Below the pieces are notes generated by a model, which saw only the letters and a list, made by a program, of their open reading frames with translations, made no database searches and was not told where the DNA came from. The position numbers and the translations under genes are program-made. Below, in pieces: positions 31,269 to 41,081 of a stretch of DNA of 64,000 nt. The DNA is taken from NCBI RefSeq assembly GCF_022549695.1, contig NZ_JAKZGS010000004.1, positions 295,756 to 359,755 on the forward strand, given 5' to 3'. Source of the stretch: Belliella calami (GTDB lineage Bacteria > Bacteroidota > Bacteroidia > Cytophagales > Cyclobacteriaceae). How positions within the stretch are numbered: position 1 is the first letter of the stretch; every line of letters starts with the position of its first letter.

Positions 31269-31377
31269 TCTTATAGTTAAAAATATTTAAGTATTTTATT
31301 GTTTAGGCTCTACTGAAGTAAAATTAAATTTCATCTTTTGAAATGAACTGATAGATTCCATGATGTTCTGTCTTCTT

Positions 31378-32778
31378 TTACTTGAGAAGGTATATATGAG
31401 GTTCCGTTTTTTGGTATAGTTTTTCCAGCTGTGGGATTCTTTGAATTAGATTTTCGAACACACTTTCTTCATCAATAATCACCTCAGGCCTCTCAAGCAA
31501 AAACTCCTGATAGACCATGGCCATGTCAGCATAATCGTCAAAATCTTTCAGGATTCTATTGGACAATTTACTGTTTAGGTAAGATGTGGCCAGACTTGCT
31601 TTTTTATAATAAGCGATATCATCTCCAAGAACTAATATTCTTTTTCCTCTAGTAAATTCATGTTTGGTTTGGTGGACAATAGCGTAGTTATCAAGCTTTC
31701 CTGAACTTTTTTGATAAGCCAACCATGTGTAGCCTACTAAAGGGACGCCCAAAAACAAGATAACTGCAAAAGTATTTAATATTTTTGCCTGCGTAAGGTA
31801 AATAAATATTTGACTGATAAAATAGGTTAAAGCTGGTATCAATATAATCCATTGGTATGGAGTTCTTCTATTTGTCAAGAATATTGAAAAGACGGCGAAT
31901 ATAAGAAATATAATGATTAACTGCCTTTGCTTTTGCTGATTGACAGTGATCATTTTGAACCATATTCCGACAAAATAACCAGTCAAACTAAGAAAAATAG
32001 GTAAAGCAAAAAGAACCAGTATGTCCTTCAGACTGACATGTGGATAGACATCAATAATTCGAGTGGCAAAAAAATATTCAAATATAAACTCAGGCAAAGC
32101 GTCCATCCAAAAGTAGTATAAAGTACACAAAGCTATTGGCAACAAGTATCCCACCAAAGAAAGTACAAATTGATTGAAGGAAAATCCGCTGACTACAATT
32201 CCTGATACTATTAGGAATGGCAAGAAAATTACCAAAGGAAAATGAAAACATGTCGCAATACCTCCAAATACGCCTACCAATAGGACTGAATCTGAACCTT
32301 CTTTCTGCAATACTGTCTGTGAAAAAAGTTGGCCAAGAGCCAAAACTATAAATGTCCCTCCCATCAATGAAGGGGAAATCGTCAAGAAATCAAATGAAAG
32401 ATGGAAGAGTACAATCATTACGACGGCTGGTATGTATGTATTCTCTTCAAATGATCTGTATTGAATAAATAGTGTATTGACGTAGGCTACCTGAAATAAA
32501 ATAATCAAAGCCGCAATCAGTTTATACATAAGTATGTTCTTGCCAAAAACTAAATGAATAATCCAATATACGCCAGCAGAGAGGGGTCCTGTGTCATCTA
32601 CTACGTCTTGGTACATATGAAATCCACTAGACAAACGCTCACCAGCAAGCATCCAAATAAGCTCTGGCTGTGTCATTGGGGCTTGTAATACCCAATAGTA
32701 AATTCCACTCAAAACAATAAGTATGAGCAAGACCCCAATCATTCGAAAAGGATCGTTTATTTTAAAAAAACTGAGCAA
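31378..32778 (-). CDS. multi-pass membrane protein, possibly GT-C-type glycosyltransferase
   Basis: The 466 residues contain about 11-12 hydrophobic segments up to residue 365, then a soluble C-terminal domain of about 100 residues (Lys-Arg-Ile-Leu-Val-Leu-Gly-Asp-Asp). The first extracytoplasmic loop has Glu-Arg-Leu-Ser-Ser-Gly-Phe-His-Met-Tyr-Gln-Asp-Val-Val-Asp-Asp-Thr-Gly-Pro-Leu (about 47-66), which resembles the acidic loop of GT-C lipid-linked-sugar transferases. That assignment is tentative. It is not part of an evident operon; rbfA is divergent, with a 93-base gap. Confidence 0.7.
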   Translation of the reverse strand: MLSFFKINDPFRMIGVLLILIVLSGIYYWVLQAPMTQPELIWMLAGERLSSGFHMYQDVVDDTGPLSAGVYWIIHLVFGKNILMYKLIAALIILFQVAYVNTLFIQYRSFEENTYIPAVVMIVLFHLSFDFLTISPSLMGGTFIVLALGQLFSQTVLQKEGSDSVLLVGVFGGIATCFHFPLVIFLPFLIVSGIVVSGFSFNQFVLSLVGYLLPIALCTLYYFWMDALPEFIFEYFFATRIIDVYPHVSLKDILVLFALPIFLSLTGYFVGIWFKMITVNQQKQRQLIIIFLIFAVFSIFLTNRRTPYQWIILIPALTYFISQIFIYLTQAKILNTFAVILFLGVPLVGYTWLAYQKSSGKLDNYAIVHQTKHEFTRGKRILVLGDDIAYYKKASLATSYLNSKLSNRILKDFDDYADMAMVYQEFLLERPEVIIDEESVFENLIQRIPQLEKLYQKTEPHIYLLK

Positions 32779-32871
32779 AATCTATTTGATGTTAAAAGGT
32801 GTGACATTCATGACCCACGAAATTAAAGGTTACTCATTTAATTCACTAAATTTGTACCAACTATTATTGAT

Positions 32872-33252
32872 ATGGAAAGTAAAAGACAACAAAAATATTC
32901 TAAACTGATTCAAAAGGAACTTGGTGAGATTTTCCAAAAAGAAGCTAAGTTGCTCGTTGGTAATGCGATGGTCACTGTTGTAAGGGTTATTATGAGCCCA
33001 GATTTGAGTGTTGCAAAAATCAATCTCAGCTTGCTATTGGCAAATAACCAAGACTTGTTTGAGAAAATAAACGACCATAAAAAGGAAATTCGTAAATATC
33101 TTGGCAATAGAATTGGGAAAAGTGTTCGAATTATTCCTGAATTGGCATTTTTTATGGATGAATCAGCTTCATATGCGCAGCATATGGACAAAGTGATTTC
33201 TTCATTGGATATTCCGGAAGCATCGGATGAAGATGAGGAAGATGAAGATTAA
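32872..33252 (+). CDS. rbfA: ribosome-binding factor A
   Basis: RbfA binds free 30S subunits and helps late maturation of 16S rRNA. The 126-residue protein has the KH-like core: Arg-Gln-Gln-Lys-Tyr-Ser-Lys-Leu-Ile-Gln-Lys-Glu-Leu (residues 5-17), Val-Arg-Val-Ile-Met-Ser-Pro-Asp-Leu-Ser-Val-Ala-Lys-Ile (about 37-50) and Pro-Glu-Leu-Ala-Phe-Phe-Met-Asp-Glu-Ser (about 89-98), then a very acidic tail. The lolE-like permease gene starts 18 bases later, a pairing common in Bacteroidetes. Confidence 0.95.
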   Translation: MESKRQQKYSKLIQKELGEIFQKEAKLLVGNAMVTVVRVIMSPDLSVAKINLSLLLANNQDLFEKINDHKKEIRKYLGNRIGKSVRIIPELAFFMDESASYAQHMDKVISSLDIPEASDEDEEDED

Positions 33253-33270
33253 TTTCAAATAGCCATTTCT

Positions 33271-34494
33271 TTGAACCTCTCCTATTTCATAGCAGCCAGA
33301 TATTTCCGCAGTAAAAAGAAGCGGAACTTTATCACGATTTTGTCTCGGATCTCCATGGTAGGAGTCGCGATAGGCACGATGGCGCTTGTCATTGTGCTTT
33401 CTGTATTCAATGGTTTGGAAGATTTGGTAAGAGGATTATATGCTTCTTTTGACGCTGAATTGAAGATAGAGGCTGTTCAGGGAAAATCCTTTCTTTATGA
33501 TGAGGATTTTATTTCTAAAATCACAAATACAGAAGGTGTAGAAGTAGTTACAGAAGTAATTGAAGACAATGCACTTTTCAAATATAAAGATTACCAGCAT
33601 CTTGCTAGGCTAAAGGGAGTTTCAGAAAATTATTTGGATCAGGGAAGATTTGAAGAAGGGTATGTGTGGGGAAATCTAGAGCTTGGGACTGATTCCCAAC
33701 CGAAGGCTATCATTGGAAGGGGAGTGGGTTTTTACCTTTCTATTGATATTGAAAATGAGTTTGAGCTGCTCCAAGTCTTTTATCCCAAAGCTCCTCGAAA
33801 TGCGGGTACCTTAGACCCAAGACAGCTTTACGCTAGAAATGTGATCAAGCCTGCTGCATTTTTTAGCATCGAAAAAGAGTTTGATGACAATTATATCATT
33901 GCTCCAATAGGATTTGTAAGGGATTTGTTGAGTTATGGACAAAAACTAACTTCTATTGAAATAAAAGTTCATGAAGGTTATAGAATCTCTACCGTGAAAA
34001 ACAATCTTAAAACAGTCCTAGGACAGGATTTTTCTGTAAAAGACACGGATGAACAGCATGCAGGATTGCTCCGAACCATCAAAATCGAAAAACTATTTGT
34101 CTTCATTACTCTTAGCTTCATTTTGGCAGTAGCTTCTTTTAATATTTTCTTTTCCCTTTCGATGATGGCTATAGAAAAGAAAAAAGATACTGCCGTGCTC
34201 ATAGCGATGGGTGCCAAAACTGATTTGATCAAAAAAATCTATATGAAGCAAGGTGCAATAATTGCGTTTTCAGGTGCTATCATTGGCTTGGTTTTAGGGT
34301 ATTTGGTCTGCTTGGTACAATCCACTTTTGGGATTGTATCCTTGGGAATCAGCTCATCGGTAATTGATAGCTATCCTGTCAAAATGATTTGGACTGACTT
34401 TCTATGGACAAGCATTGCAGTGATTACGATCACCTTTGTGGCTTCCTACAGACCTGCAGTCATTGCTTCGAAAGTAAAATCTACGGATTTGTAA
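33271..34494 (+). CDS. LolE/LolC-type lipoprotein-export ABC permease
   Basis: This 407-residue FtsX-like permease starts at TTG 33271, which gives the usual N-terminus Met-Asn-Leu-Ser-Tyr-Phe-Ile-Ala-Ala-Arg-Tyr-Phe. One transmembrane helix at about 25-48 is followed by a large periplasmic domain (50-260) and three helices (about 275-400). It matches the LolC/E class, which passes lipoproteins from the inner membrane to LolA. Bacteroidetes often have a single subunit working as a homodimer. The ATPase LolD is not adjacent. It lies 18 bases after rbfA. Confidence 0.88.
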   Translation: MNLSYFIAARYFRSKKKRNFITILSRISMVGVAIGTMALVIVLSVFNGLEDLVRGLYASFDAELKIEAVQGKSFLYDEDFISKITNTEGVEVVTEVIEDNALFKYKDYQHLARLKGVSENYLDQGRFEEGYVWGNLELGTDSQPKAIIGRGVGFYLSIDIENEFELLQVFYPKAPRNAGTLDPRQLYARNVIKPAAFFSIEKEFDDNYIIAPIGFVRDLLSYGQKLTSIEIKVHEGYRISTVKNNLKTVLGQDFSVKDTDEQHAGLLRTIKIEKLFVFITLSFILAVASFNIFFSLSMMAIEKKKDTAVLIAMGAKTDLIKKIYMKQGAIIAFSGAIIGLVLGYLVCLVQSTFGIVSLGISSSVIDSYPVKMIWTDFLWTSIAVITITFVASYRPAVIASKVKSTDL

Positions 34495-34501
34495 TAATTT
34501 T

Positions 34502-36022
34502 TTAGACCAATTTCAAAATCTCATCAATATATTCCCTTGTATTGGATAATCTTGGGACTTTGTTTTGGCCGCCCAGCTTGCCACGGGATCGCATCCAAGA
34601 CTCAAACAAACCTTCGGATACCAAATGAATCTTCGGTTCTGTCAATGCCAAATCTTTATACCGCTTGGCATCATAGTCGGAATTGATTTCTCTCAATGAT
34701 TTGTCGAGTGTGGTTTTAAATAACTCGGGATCATTTGGCAAAGTCTTGAACTCGACGATCCATTCATGTGCACCTTTTGATTTTGAATCATTGAAATAAA
34801 CTGGTGCAGCTGTAAAGTTGATAATGCTTGCATGGGTTTTGTCTGCAGCCATCTGAATAGCTTTTTCAGCATTTTCTACGATCACCTCTTCACCGAAAGC
34901 ATTTATAAAATGCTTGGTCCTGCCGGAAATTTTGATTCTGTATGGGAAAGTACTAGTGAATTTGACTGTATCGCCAATCTTGTATCTCCAAAGTCCTGCA
35001 TTTGTTGAAATCAAAATGGCGTAGTTTTTACCGACTTCTACCTCACAAAGAGGGACTACTTTTGGTTGAGATTCATCCCATTCATCCATAGGAATGAATT
35101 CATAGAAGATGCCATAATCTAGCATGAGCAAAAGCTCCTCTGAATCTTTTTGGTCTTGTATCCCAAAAAAACCTTCTGAGGCATTGTAAGTCTCCATGTA
35201 GTGCATTTTTTCGGAAGGAATCAATTCTTTGAACAGACTTCTGTACGGGCCAAAAGCAACGGCTCCATGAAAAAAAACTTCCAGGTTTGGCCATACTTCT
35301 AGAATGTTTTTGGCATTTTTCAATTCTAAAACCCGCTGCAAAAGCACAATGGTCCAAGTTGGAACTCCTGAAATGCTAGTGACATTTTCATGCATGACTT
35401 CTCTAGCCATCCGATCTATTTTCGCTTCCCATTCTTCCATCAAAGCAATGTCAAGGCTTGGTGTTCTGGCCATCTGTACCCAAATAGGAAGGTTTTGCGT
35501 AATCACCGCAGAGATGTCTCCTACTTTGCTGGAAAGGTTGGGAGATATTGGGTTTGGGGCTAAGCTTCCTCCGATCGTCAATGCTTTACCTGAAAACAAC
35601 TTGCTGTCAGGATAATTATTGACATAAAGAGAGATCATGTCTTTGCCTCCCTTGAAATGGCATTCTTCCAAAGATTCTTGTGAGACTGGGATATATTTGC
35701 TTCTACTGGAAGTTGTTCCGGAGGACTTAGAAAACCATTCGATTTCGGTATTCCAAATTACGTTTTGTGATCCCTTCATAGTCTTTTCTATATAGGGTTT
35801 CATTTCTTCATAATCATGAATTGGGACTTTTGAAGCAAAGTCTTTGTAGTCTTTGATTTTGGAAAAATGATGTTTTTTTCCAAAATCAGTTCTTTTGGCG
35901 TCATCGATTAGTTCAAAAAGAATTTCTTCCTGAGTATCTATCGGATTTTCCATGAAATTTTTGATTTGACCAATTCGATTTTTAAAAATCCAAGTCATAA
36001 AAGTATTGACCACTTCCATCAA
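34502..36022 (-). CDS. GH3 auxin-responsive promoter family protein
   Basis: The 506 residues form a GH3-type acyl-adenylate enzyme. [14 protein letters not shown] (about 96-109) is the ATP-binding motif, followed by Thr-Tyr-Asn-Ala-Ser-Glu-Gly (about 280-286), Tyr-Lys-Ile-Gly-Asp-Thr-Val (about 347-353) and a C-terminal lid with the catalytic Lys region. Plant GH3 enzymes join amino acids to hormones; the bacterial acyl substrate is unknown. Its start overlaps lptB by 4 bases (36019-36022), so it is coupled to lptB and recJ. Confidence 0.9.
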   Translation of the reverse strand: MMEVVNTFMTWIFKNRIGQIKNFMENPIDTQEEILFELIDDAKRTDFGKKHHFSKIKDYKDFASKVPIHDYEEMKPYIEKTMKGSQNVIWNTEIEWFSKSSGTTSSRSKYIPVSQESLEECHFKGGKDMISLYVNNYPDSKLFSGKALTIGGSLAPNPISPNLSSKVGDISAVITQNLPIWVQMARTPSLDIALMEEWEAKIDRMAREVMHENVTSISGVPTWTIVLLQRVLELKNAKNILEVWPNLEVFFHGAVAFGPYRSLFKELIPSEKMHYMETYNASEGFFGIQDQKDSEELLLMLDYGIFYEFIPMDEWDESQPKVVPLCEVEVGKNYAILISTNAGLWRYKIGDTVKFTSTFPYRIKISGRTKHFINAFGEEVIVENAEKAIQMAADKTHASIINFTAAPVYFNDSKSKGAHEWIVEFKTLPNDPELFKTTLDKSLREINSDYDAKRYKDLALTEPKIHLVSEGLFESWMRSRGKLGGQNKVPRLSNTREYIDEILKLV

Positions 36023-36759
36023 TTAAACACTTTACGTTTCAATTCAAAATTTTGCCCTAAATACACTCTCCTTACCTGTTCATCTGCTGCCAACTCTTCT
36101 GCTGAACCTGCTTTTAGTAATTTGCCCTCAAACATTAAGTATGCTCTATCTGTGATAGAAAGGGTTTCATTCACATTATGATCTGTGATAAGGATTCCAA
36201 TATTTTTGTTTTTCAATTTGGCTACTATAGTCTGAATTTCTTCTACCGCTATAGGATCTACCCCAGCGAAAGGCTCATCTAGCAATACAAATTTAGGATC
36301 AACTGCCAATGCCCGGGCGATTTCGGTTCTTCTTCTTTCACCACCTGATAGTACCATTCCAAGATTTTTTCTAACATGTGTCAATGAAAATTCTTCCAGA
36401 AGACTTTCGACTTTTTCCTTTCGGTCAGCTTTTTTCATTTTGGTCATCTCCAATACCGCCATGATGTTTTCTTCTACAGAAAGCTTCCGAAATACAGATG
36501 CTTCTTGGGCAAGATATCCTATTCCCAATTGTGCTCGCTTGTACATGGGAAGGGAAGTTATATTTTTATCATCCAAAAAAATCTGACCTTCGTTAGGCTG
36601 GATCAATCCAACTATCATATAAAAAGACGTGGTCTTGCCAGCTCCATTTGGTCCAAGTAACCCAACTATCTCACCTTGTTTTACTTCCACAGAAATGTCA
36701 TTTACCACTTTTCTGCTCTTATAGATTTTGACAAGGTTATCTGCCTTTAGAATCATCAT
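36019..36759 (-). CDS. lptB: LPS export ABC transporter ATPase
   Basis: LptB drives LptFG in moving lipopolysaccharide out of the inner membrane. The 246 residues have Walker A Gly-Pro-Asn-Gly-Ala-Gly-Lys-Thr-Thr (about 36-44), the Q-loop, the signature Leu-Ser-Gly-Gly-Glu-Arg-Arg-Arg (about 137-144), Walker B [13 protein letters not shown] (about 158-170) and the H-loop in Ile-Thr-Asp-His-Asn-Val. The Phe-Ala-Gly-Val-Asp-Pro form is typical of LptB. Its start is two bases after recJ's stop. Confidence 0.95.
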   Translation of the reverse strand: MMILKADNLVKIYKSRKVVNDISVEVKQGEIVGLLGPNGAGKTTSFYMIVGLIQPNEGQIFLDDKNITSLPMYKRAQLGIGYLAQEASVFRKLSVEENIMAVLEMTKMKKADRKEKVESLLEEFSLTHVRKNLGMVLSGGERRRTEIARALAVDPKFVLLDEPFAGVDPIAVEEIQTIVAKLKNKNIGILITDHNVNETLSITDRAYLMFEGKLLKAGSAEELAADEQVRRVYLGQNFELKRKVFN

Positions 36760-36760
36760 A

Positions 36761-38488
36761 TCAATCGAATTTTATGTCTTTGACGTACAGTTGCAAGCTA
36801 CTATTGTTCCTGAAAGTATTTTCTCTAATTTCAAATGCAAGGTCAAACCTCATTTTCTGTTTGAGCATCTTGTAAACGATTTCATCTTCGTATTTGGTTC
36901 TGTCTGCCATTCCAAATGCAATACAAACGGGTTTGGTTACCTGTCCATTCTGTACGACATTGAAGCGAAGATGTTTTTCCTTAAGGATCCTGACATCTTC
37001 TGCATATACTTGATTGGCGTAGAAAATGGGCTCTGGATTCCCCGGTCCAAAAGGAGCCATCTGCTTGAGGATATTGTAAAATTTATAATTGATCTGATCC
37101 AGCAGGATTTCATCATCCACCTCCAATACTGGCATCAAATGTACATCTTGAATTCTTGAACTGACTACTCTTTCGAATTTTTCTTGAAAAGCTGCCACAT
37201 TTGCGACTGACATTGTTAGCCCGGCAGCATATTTATGCCCACCGAATTGCTCTAGCAAGTCACTACATTCGCTGATAGCTTCATATATATTGAAGTCATA
37301 AACAGACCTTGCGCTTCCTGTAGCTTTGTTGTTGGATTCGGTAAGGATGATTGTAGGTCGGTAGTATTTTTCTATACAGCGTGAAGCCACGATTCCGATG
37401 ACGCCTTTGTGCCAATCTTCTTTAAATAGAACTGTCGATTTCATCTGCTGGACAACATCCCTTTCTTCAATCATCTGGAGGGCTTCCCTAGTGATGTTTT
37501 CATCAAAATTTTTCCTTGCTGCATTGACAGTATCCACGATTTCTGCCCTTCGCATAGCATCGTCTAGATCTTTTGAGATCAACAATTCCACAGAGGCTTT
37601 TGCATGCTCCAATCTTCCTGAGGCGTTGATCCTAGGCCCAATTTTGAATACAATATCCGATATATCAATCTCTTTTTCGACCAAATTACTTTTCAACATC
37701 AATGCCTTGATGCCAGGTCGTGGGTTGTTGTTCAACCTTTCTATTCCATAAAATGCCAAGATTCTATTTTCCCCCGTGATAGGAACGATGTCTGCCGCAA
37801 TACTGATGGCCAACAAATCTAGGTATGCAGTCACTTTGGAAGCATCTTTATTTGTTTTCATTGCATAACCCTGGATCAATTTGAATCCAACACCACATCC
37901 GCTCAACTCCTTGTATGGATAGTTGCAATCCAATCTTTTTGGATCTAAAATTGCCACGGCAGGTGGCAACTCTTCTCCCGGTGTATGGTGATCACAAATG
38001 ATAAAATCTACCCCAAGCTCCTTGGCCAACTTGACTTTTTCAATGGCTTTGATACCACAATCCAATGAGATGACCAATTTGAAATTCTCTTCTGCAGCAT
38101 ATCTTACCCCACGCTCCGAAATGCCATATCCTTCTTTGTACCGATCTGGGATGTAAAACTCCAAATGCTGGTAAAATTGACTCAAATATCCGTAAACCAA
38201 AGCTACGGAAGTAGTACCATCTACATCATAGTCTCCATAGATCAAAATCTTTTCCTCAGCAGCGATTGCATGGATCAATCGATCCACTGCTTTGTCCATA
38301 TCCTTCATCAAATAAGGGTCATGGAGCTTATCCAAATCTGGGCGAAAATAGTCTTTTGCTTTCTGAAAAGTATTGATACCCCTGTTGACCAGCATATTGG
38401 CCAAAGTTTCATTGACATTGATTTCACTACTTAAAGAAACTACATTTTCTATATCCGCCTTTTCCCTGATCTTCCAGTTGTACACCAT
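36761..38488 (-). CDS. recJ: single-stranded-DNA-specific 5'-3' exonuclease
   Basis: RecJ degrades single-stranded DNA 5' to 3' in recombination and mismatch repair. In 575 residues the DHH motifs are visible: [11 protein letters not shown] (about 83-93), Asp-Cys-Gly (about 147), Cys-Asp-His-His-Thr-Pro (about 170-175) and Gly-Cys-Gly-Val-Gly-Phe-Lys. The DHHA1 part has Gly-Gly-His-Lys-Tyr-Ala-Ala-Gly-Leu. A C-terminal OB-fold domain ends the protein. It heads the minus-strand unit recJ-lptB-GH3. Confidence 0.96.
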   Translation of the reverse strand: MVYNWKIREKADIENVVSLSSEINVNETLANMLVNRGINTFQKAKDYFRPDLDKLHDPYLMKDMDKAVDRLIHAIAAEEKILIYGDYDVDGTTSVALVYGYLSQFYQHLEFYIPDRYKEGYGISERGVRYAAEENFKLVISLDCGIKAIEKVKLAKELGVDFIICDHHTPGEELPPAVAILDPKRLDCNYPYKELSGCGVGFKLIQGYAMKTNKDASKVTAYLDLLAISIAADIVPITGENRILAFYGIERLNNNPRPGIKALMLKSNLVEKEIDISDIVFKIGPRINASGRLEHAKASVELLISKDLDDAMRRAEIVDTVNAARKNFDENITREALQMIEERDVVQQMKSTVLFKEDWHKGVIGIVASRCIEKYYRPTIILTESNNKATGSARSVYDFNIYEAISECSDLLEQFGGHKYAAGLTMSVANVAAFQEKFERVVSSRIQDVHLMPVLEVDDEILLDQINYKFYNILKQMAPFGPGNPEPIFYANQVYAEDVRILKEKHLRFNVVQNGQVTKPVCIAFGMADRTKYEDEIVYKMLKQKMRFDLAFEIRENTFRNNSSLQLYVKDIKFD

Positions 38489-38708
38489 AAGGCTAAATTA
38501 CTAAACTGTATGGCTATTTTTATAAAGGCCTTGAATTAATTTGTTCTTTTCTGATAAACTGGATTATTGTTTATATTTTAATATGTGTAGTTTTCTGAGA
38601 AAATTAAAAAATTGAGGGCTAATTTGAAGGGTGAAAATGTATCGGTTGACATTGGATAGAATTAACATGTATGTTGAATAGCGAAATTACCATTTGCAAC
38701 CTTTTTAA

Positions 38709-38780
38709 AATGGTACCGAGCGTTTGGAGTATGAGGAGATGTTGCAGAAAGTTACGCTGTTTGCGAAATTGAAAAAATGA
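38709..38780 (+). pseudogene. possible remnant of a coding region
   Basis: A stretch of 23 codons ending at TGA (38778-38780) reads Asn-Gly-Thr-Glu-Arg-Leu-Glu-Tyr-Glu-Glu-Met-Leu-Gln and so on, with protein-like composition but no start. It resembles the C-terminal tail of Rpn/PD-(D/E)XK-type transposase-nucleases, from memory only. It may be the leftover of a mobile gene just before the RhuM gene. Confidence 0.25.
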
Positions 38781-38786
38781 AGAAAA

Positions 38787-39833
38787 ATGAGCAGGAAGGA
38801 AAACAAGAAATCGGAGTCAAAGGAGATAATCCGTTCTTCTTCAGCTGAATACCTAACTTTTATTGCAGCTACTGGAGAAGGAGGAGTTGAAGCTATTTAT
38901 GCAGATGAAAATATTTGGCTATCACAAAAAATGATGGGTACGCTTTATAATGTAGAAACTCATACTGTGAATTATCACCTCAAAAGGATTTTTTATGACA
39001 GTGAATTGGAGGAAAGCGCAGTTATTCGAAATTTTCGAGTAACTGCCAGAGATGGCAAAAGCTATGACACAAAGCACTATAGCCTTTCAGCCATTATTGC
39101 TGTTGGGTATAAAGTAAACTCTGAACGTGCTGTACTATTTCGCAAATGGGCTACACAAATAGTTCAGGAGTTTACAATAAAAGGTTTTGCAATGGATGAT
39201 GAGCGTCTAAAAAATGACGGCACTATTCTCGGCAAAAAATACTTTGAAGAACAGCTGCAACGCATCAGGGAAATCCGTTTGAGCGAAAGGAAGTTTTATC
39301 AAAAGATAACAGATATTTATGCAACAGCTATTGACTATGACTTGAGTGCGCAAGCAACCAAACGTTTTTTTGCAAACGTACAAAACAAACTGCATTGGGC
39401 AATACACGGCCAAACAGCGGCAGAAGTAATTATAAAAAGAGCAGACCACCAAAAAGAAAATATGGGATTAACCAATTGGCAAGATGCTCCGAAAGGTAAA
39501 ATTCAAAAATTCGATGTGAGCGTGGCTAAAAACTATTTATCCGAAAATGAAATGCAACAGCTTCAACGTTTAGTGTCTGCATATTTAGATATTGCAGAAG
39601 ATATGGCCAACCGTCAAATCCCTATGACTATGGAAGATTGGGAAAGTCGTTTAAATAAATTTATAGAAGCTACCGATAGAGAGATATTACAAAATGCAGG
39701 CAAAGTAACTGCTGAAATTGCCAAAGCGCACGCAGAAAGTGAATTTGAAAAATATAGAATAATTCAGGATAGATTATTTGAAAGTGATTTTGATAAAATC
39801 ATCAAAAATCAACTTCCGCCTAAAAAAGATTAA
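38787..39833 (+). CDS. RhuM-family protein
   Basis: This 348-residue protein matches the RhuM (virulence protein) family. The N-terminal Ile-Trp-Leu-Ser-Gln-Lys-Met-Met-Gly-Thr-Leu-Tyr-Asn-Val (about 46-59) forms a DNA-binding-like winged region. Then come Val-Thr-Ala-Arg-Asp-Gly-Lys-Ser-Tyr (about 87-95), Tyr-Ser-Leu-Ser-Ala-Ile-Ile-Ala-Val-Gly-Tyr (about 99-109) and a C-terminal helical part with Ile-His-Gly-Gln-Thr-Ala-Ala-Glu-Val-Ile. The family was named from a Salmonella island gene and is common in mobile regions; its biochemistry is unclear. It stands alone, flanked on both sides by about 230-300 bases of eroded-looking sequence, which suggests transfer. Confidence 0.85.
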   Translation: MSRKENKKSESKEIIRSSSAEYLTFIAATGEGGVEAIYADENIWLSQKMMGTLYNVETHTVNYHLKRIFYDSELEESAVIRNFRVTARDGKSYDTKHYSLSAIIAVGYKVNSERAVLFRKWATQIVQEFTIKGFAMDDERLKNDGTILGKKYFEEQLQRIREIRLSERKFYQKITDIYATAIDYDLSAQATKRFFANVQNKLHWAIHGQTAAEVIIKRADHQKENMGLTNWQDAPKGKIQKFDVSVAKNYLSENEMQQLQRLVSAYLDIAEDMANRQIPMTMEDWESRLNKFIEATDREILQNAGKVTAEIAKAHAESEFEKYRIIQDRLFESDFDKIIKNQLPPKKD

Positions 39834-40060
39834 AAGGTGCCAAATAATTATACCTAACACACAACCAAACAAGGGAATGCAAATGAACAAAACCTTTTGG
39901 AATGCGAGAAATGGAAGAGAAAGCTCATAAACGTAGAGCCGATTAATATTTATGAATTAGGCATCTACTGCATCAGAAAAATCCAGAGCTACATTAATTA
40001 TTGTTTAAATAAACTGAAAAAAGGTCAACAAATCTTAACTTCGATAAACACTTTCTAAAA

Positions 40061-40882
40061 ATGTCATTGATCCCAAGTAAAAAAAGGTTAGCCCATATCG
40101 TTTTCGAACATGACGACAAAGCTTCAAAAGCATTTGATGTAACCATTCTTGTTTTGATCTTGGGAAGCATCATCGTAGTGGTATTGGATTCAGTAGGGGA
40201 GATTAGGGTAGCGTATCACAAGTTTTTTTCGGTCTTGGAATGGACTTTTACCATACTTTTCACATTGGAATACTTACTCAGGTTGTGGCTTTCTAAAAGG
40301 AAAATTGGCTATGTCCTCAGTTTTTATGGTTTAGTAGATCTTTTTGCTATTGTTCCTACCTACTTAAGTTTGTTTCTTTTGAATACACAGTTTTTGGTTG
40401 TGATTCGATCGCTTAGGTTGTTGAGGGTGATTAGGATTTTGAAACTGGGGCGATATCTCAATGAAGCTGAGTTTCTCAAAGAAGCACTGAATGCAAGCAA
40501 AGCCAAAATCCAAATATTCATTGGATCCGTATTGGCAATTGTGTTGATAGCGGGTACATTGATGTACATTGTGGAGGGTCCAGAGAGTGGCTTCACCAGC
40601 ATTCCAATGTCCATGTATTGGGCGATTGTAACTTTAACTACCGTTGGGTTTGGTGATATTACGCCATTGACAGCCTTTGGTAAATTTTTGGCTTCACTCA
40701 TTATGCTGATGGGTTATGGGATAATCGCTGTGCCAACAGGTATAGTCACTGCTGAAATGGCTAATGCAAAAAATAAAATCAGCATGGCAAATGCTAGATC
40801 TTGTGGAAATTGCAAATTCATAGAGTCTGACGTCCAAGCAAAATTTTGTAAAAATTGTGGAGAGAAGTTTCCCCCAAAATAA
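40061..40882 (+). CDS. voltage-gated potassium channel with C-terminal zinc ribbon
   Basis: The 273 residues form a six-helix Kv-type channel subunit. The S4 voltage sensor has regularly spaced arginines (Ile-Arg-Ser-Leu-Arg-Leu-Leu-Arg-Val-Ile-Arg-Ile-Leu-Lys, about 111-124). The pore has the selectivity filter Thr-Thr-Val-Gly-Phe-Gly-Asp (about 193-199). After S6 the cytoplasmic tail carries Cys-Gly-Asn-Cys (about 247-250) and Cys-Lys-Asn-Cys-Gly (about 264-268), two CxxC pairs that form a small zinc ribbon. A tetramer in the inner membrane conducting K+ is expected; the ribbon may help assembly or sense metal or redox state. No operon partners. Confidence 0.93.
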   Translation: MSLIPSKKRLAHIVFEHDDKASKAFDVTILVLILGSIIVVVLDSVGEIRVAYHKFFSVLEWTFTILFTLEYLLRLWLSKRKIGYVLSFYGLVDLFAIVPTYLSLFLLNTQFLVVIRSLRLLRVIRILKLGRYLNEAEFLKEALNASKAKIQIFIGSVLAIVLIAGTLMYIVEGPESGFTSIPMSMYWAIVTLTTVGFGDITPLTAFGKFLASLIMLMGYGIIAVPTGIVTAEMANAKNKISMANARSCGNCKFIESDVQAKFCKNCGEKFPPK

Positions 40883-41081
40883 GCCATGACGAAGCTTTAC
40901 CCTTAAAAGCTCTAAAACTTAACCTTCATATATGAAAAAAGCTATTTTCTTTTAATTACTGTTTGAGTGTGCCGGATTTACTGCACAAGTTCAATCTCGA
41001 TCCCATGAACTTCAGGAATCATTTAATAAATGGAAAATCGTAACTGTGGTATCGAAGTTATAATTTTTTTATCTTTCATTC

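Larger units (their letters stand above)
30729..31377. other. 650-base non-coding locus: inverted repeat, DnaA boxes and MITE-like element
   Basis: This is the longest gene-free stretch of the window. From left to right it holds a long eroded inverted repeat (30805-30935), a DnaA-box cluster (30993-31098) and the MITE-like copy 2 (31128-31268). A perfect 12-base palindrome AATCAGCTGATT lies at 30842-30853. The density of structured elements is unlike any other intergenic region here. Confidence 0.6.

Noticed and set aside
39848-40058. Non-ATG open frame of about 60 codons between RhuM and the K+ channel
   Set aside because: No ATG, no family resemblance, and other frames in the same place are equally open for short distances; kept only as a remark in the RhuM finding.
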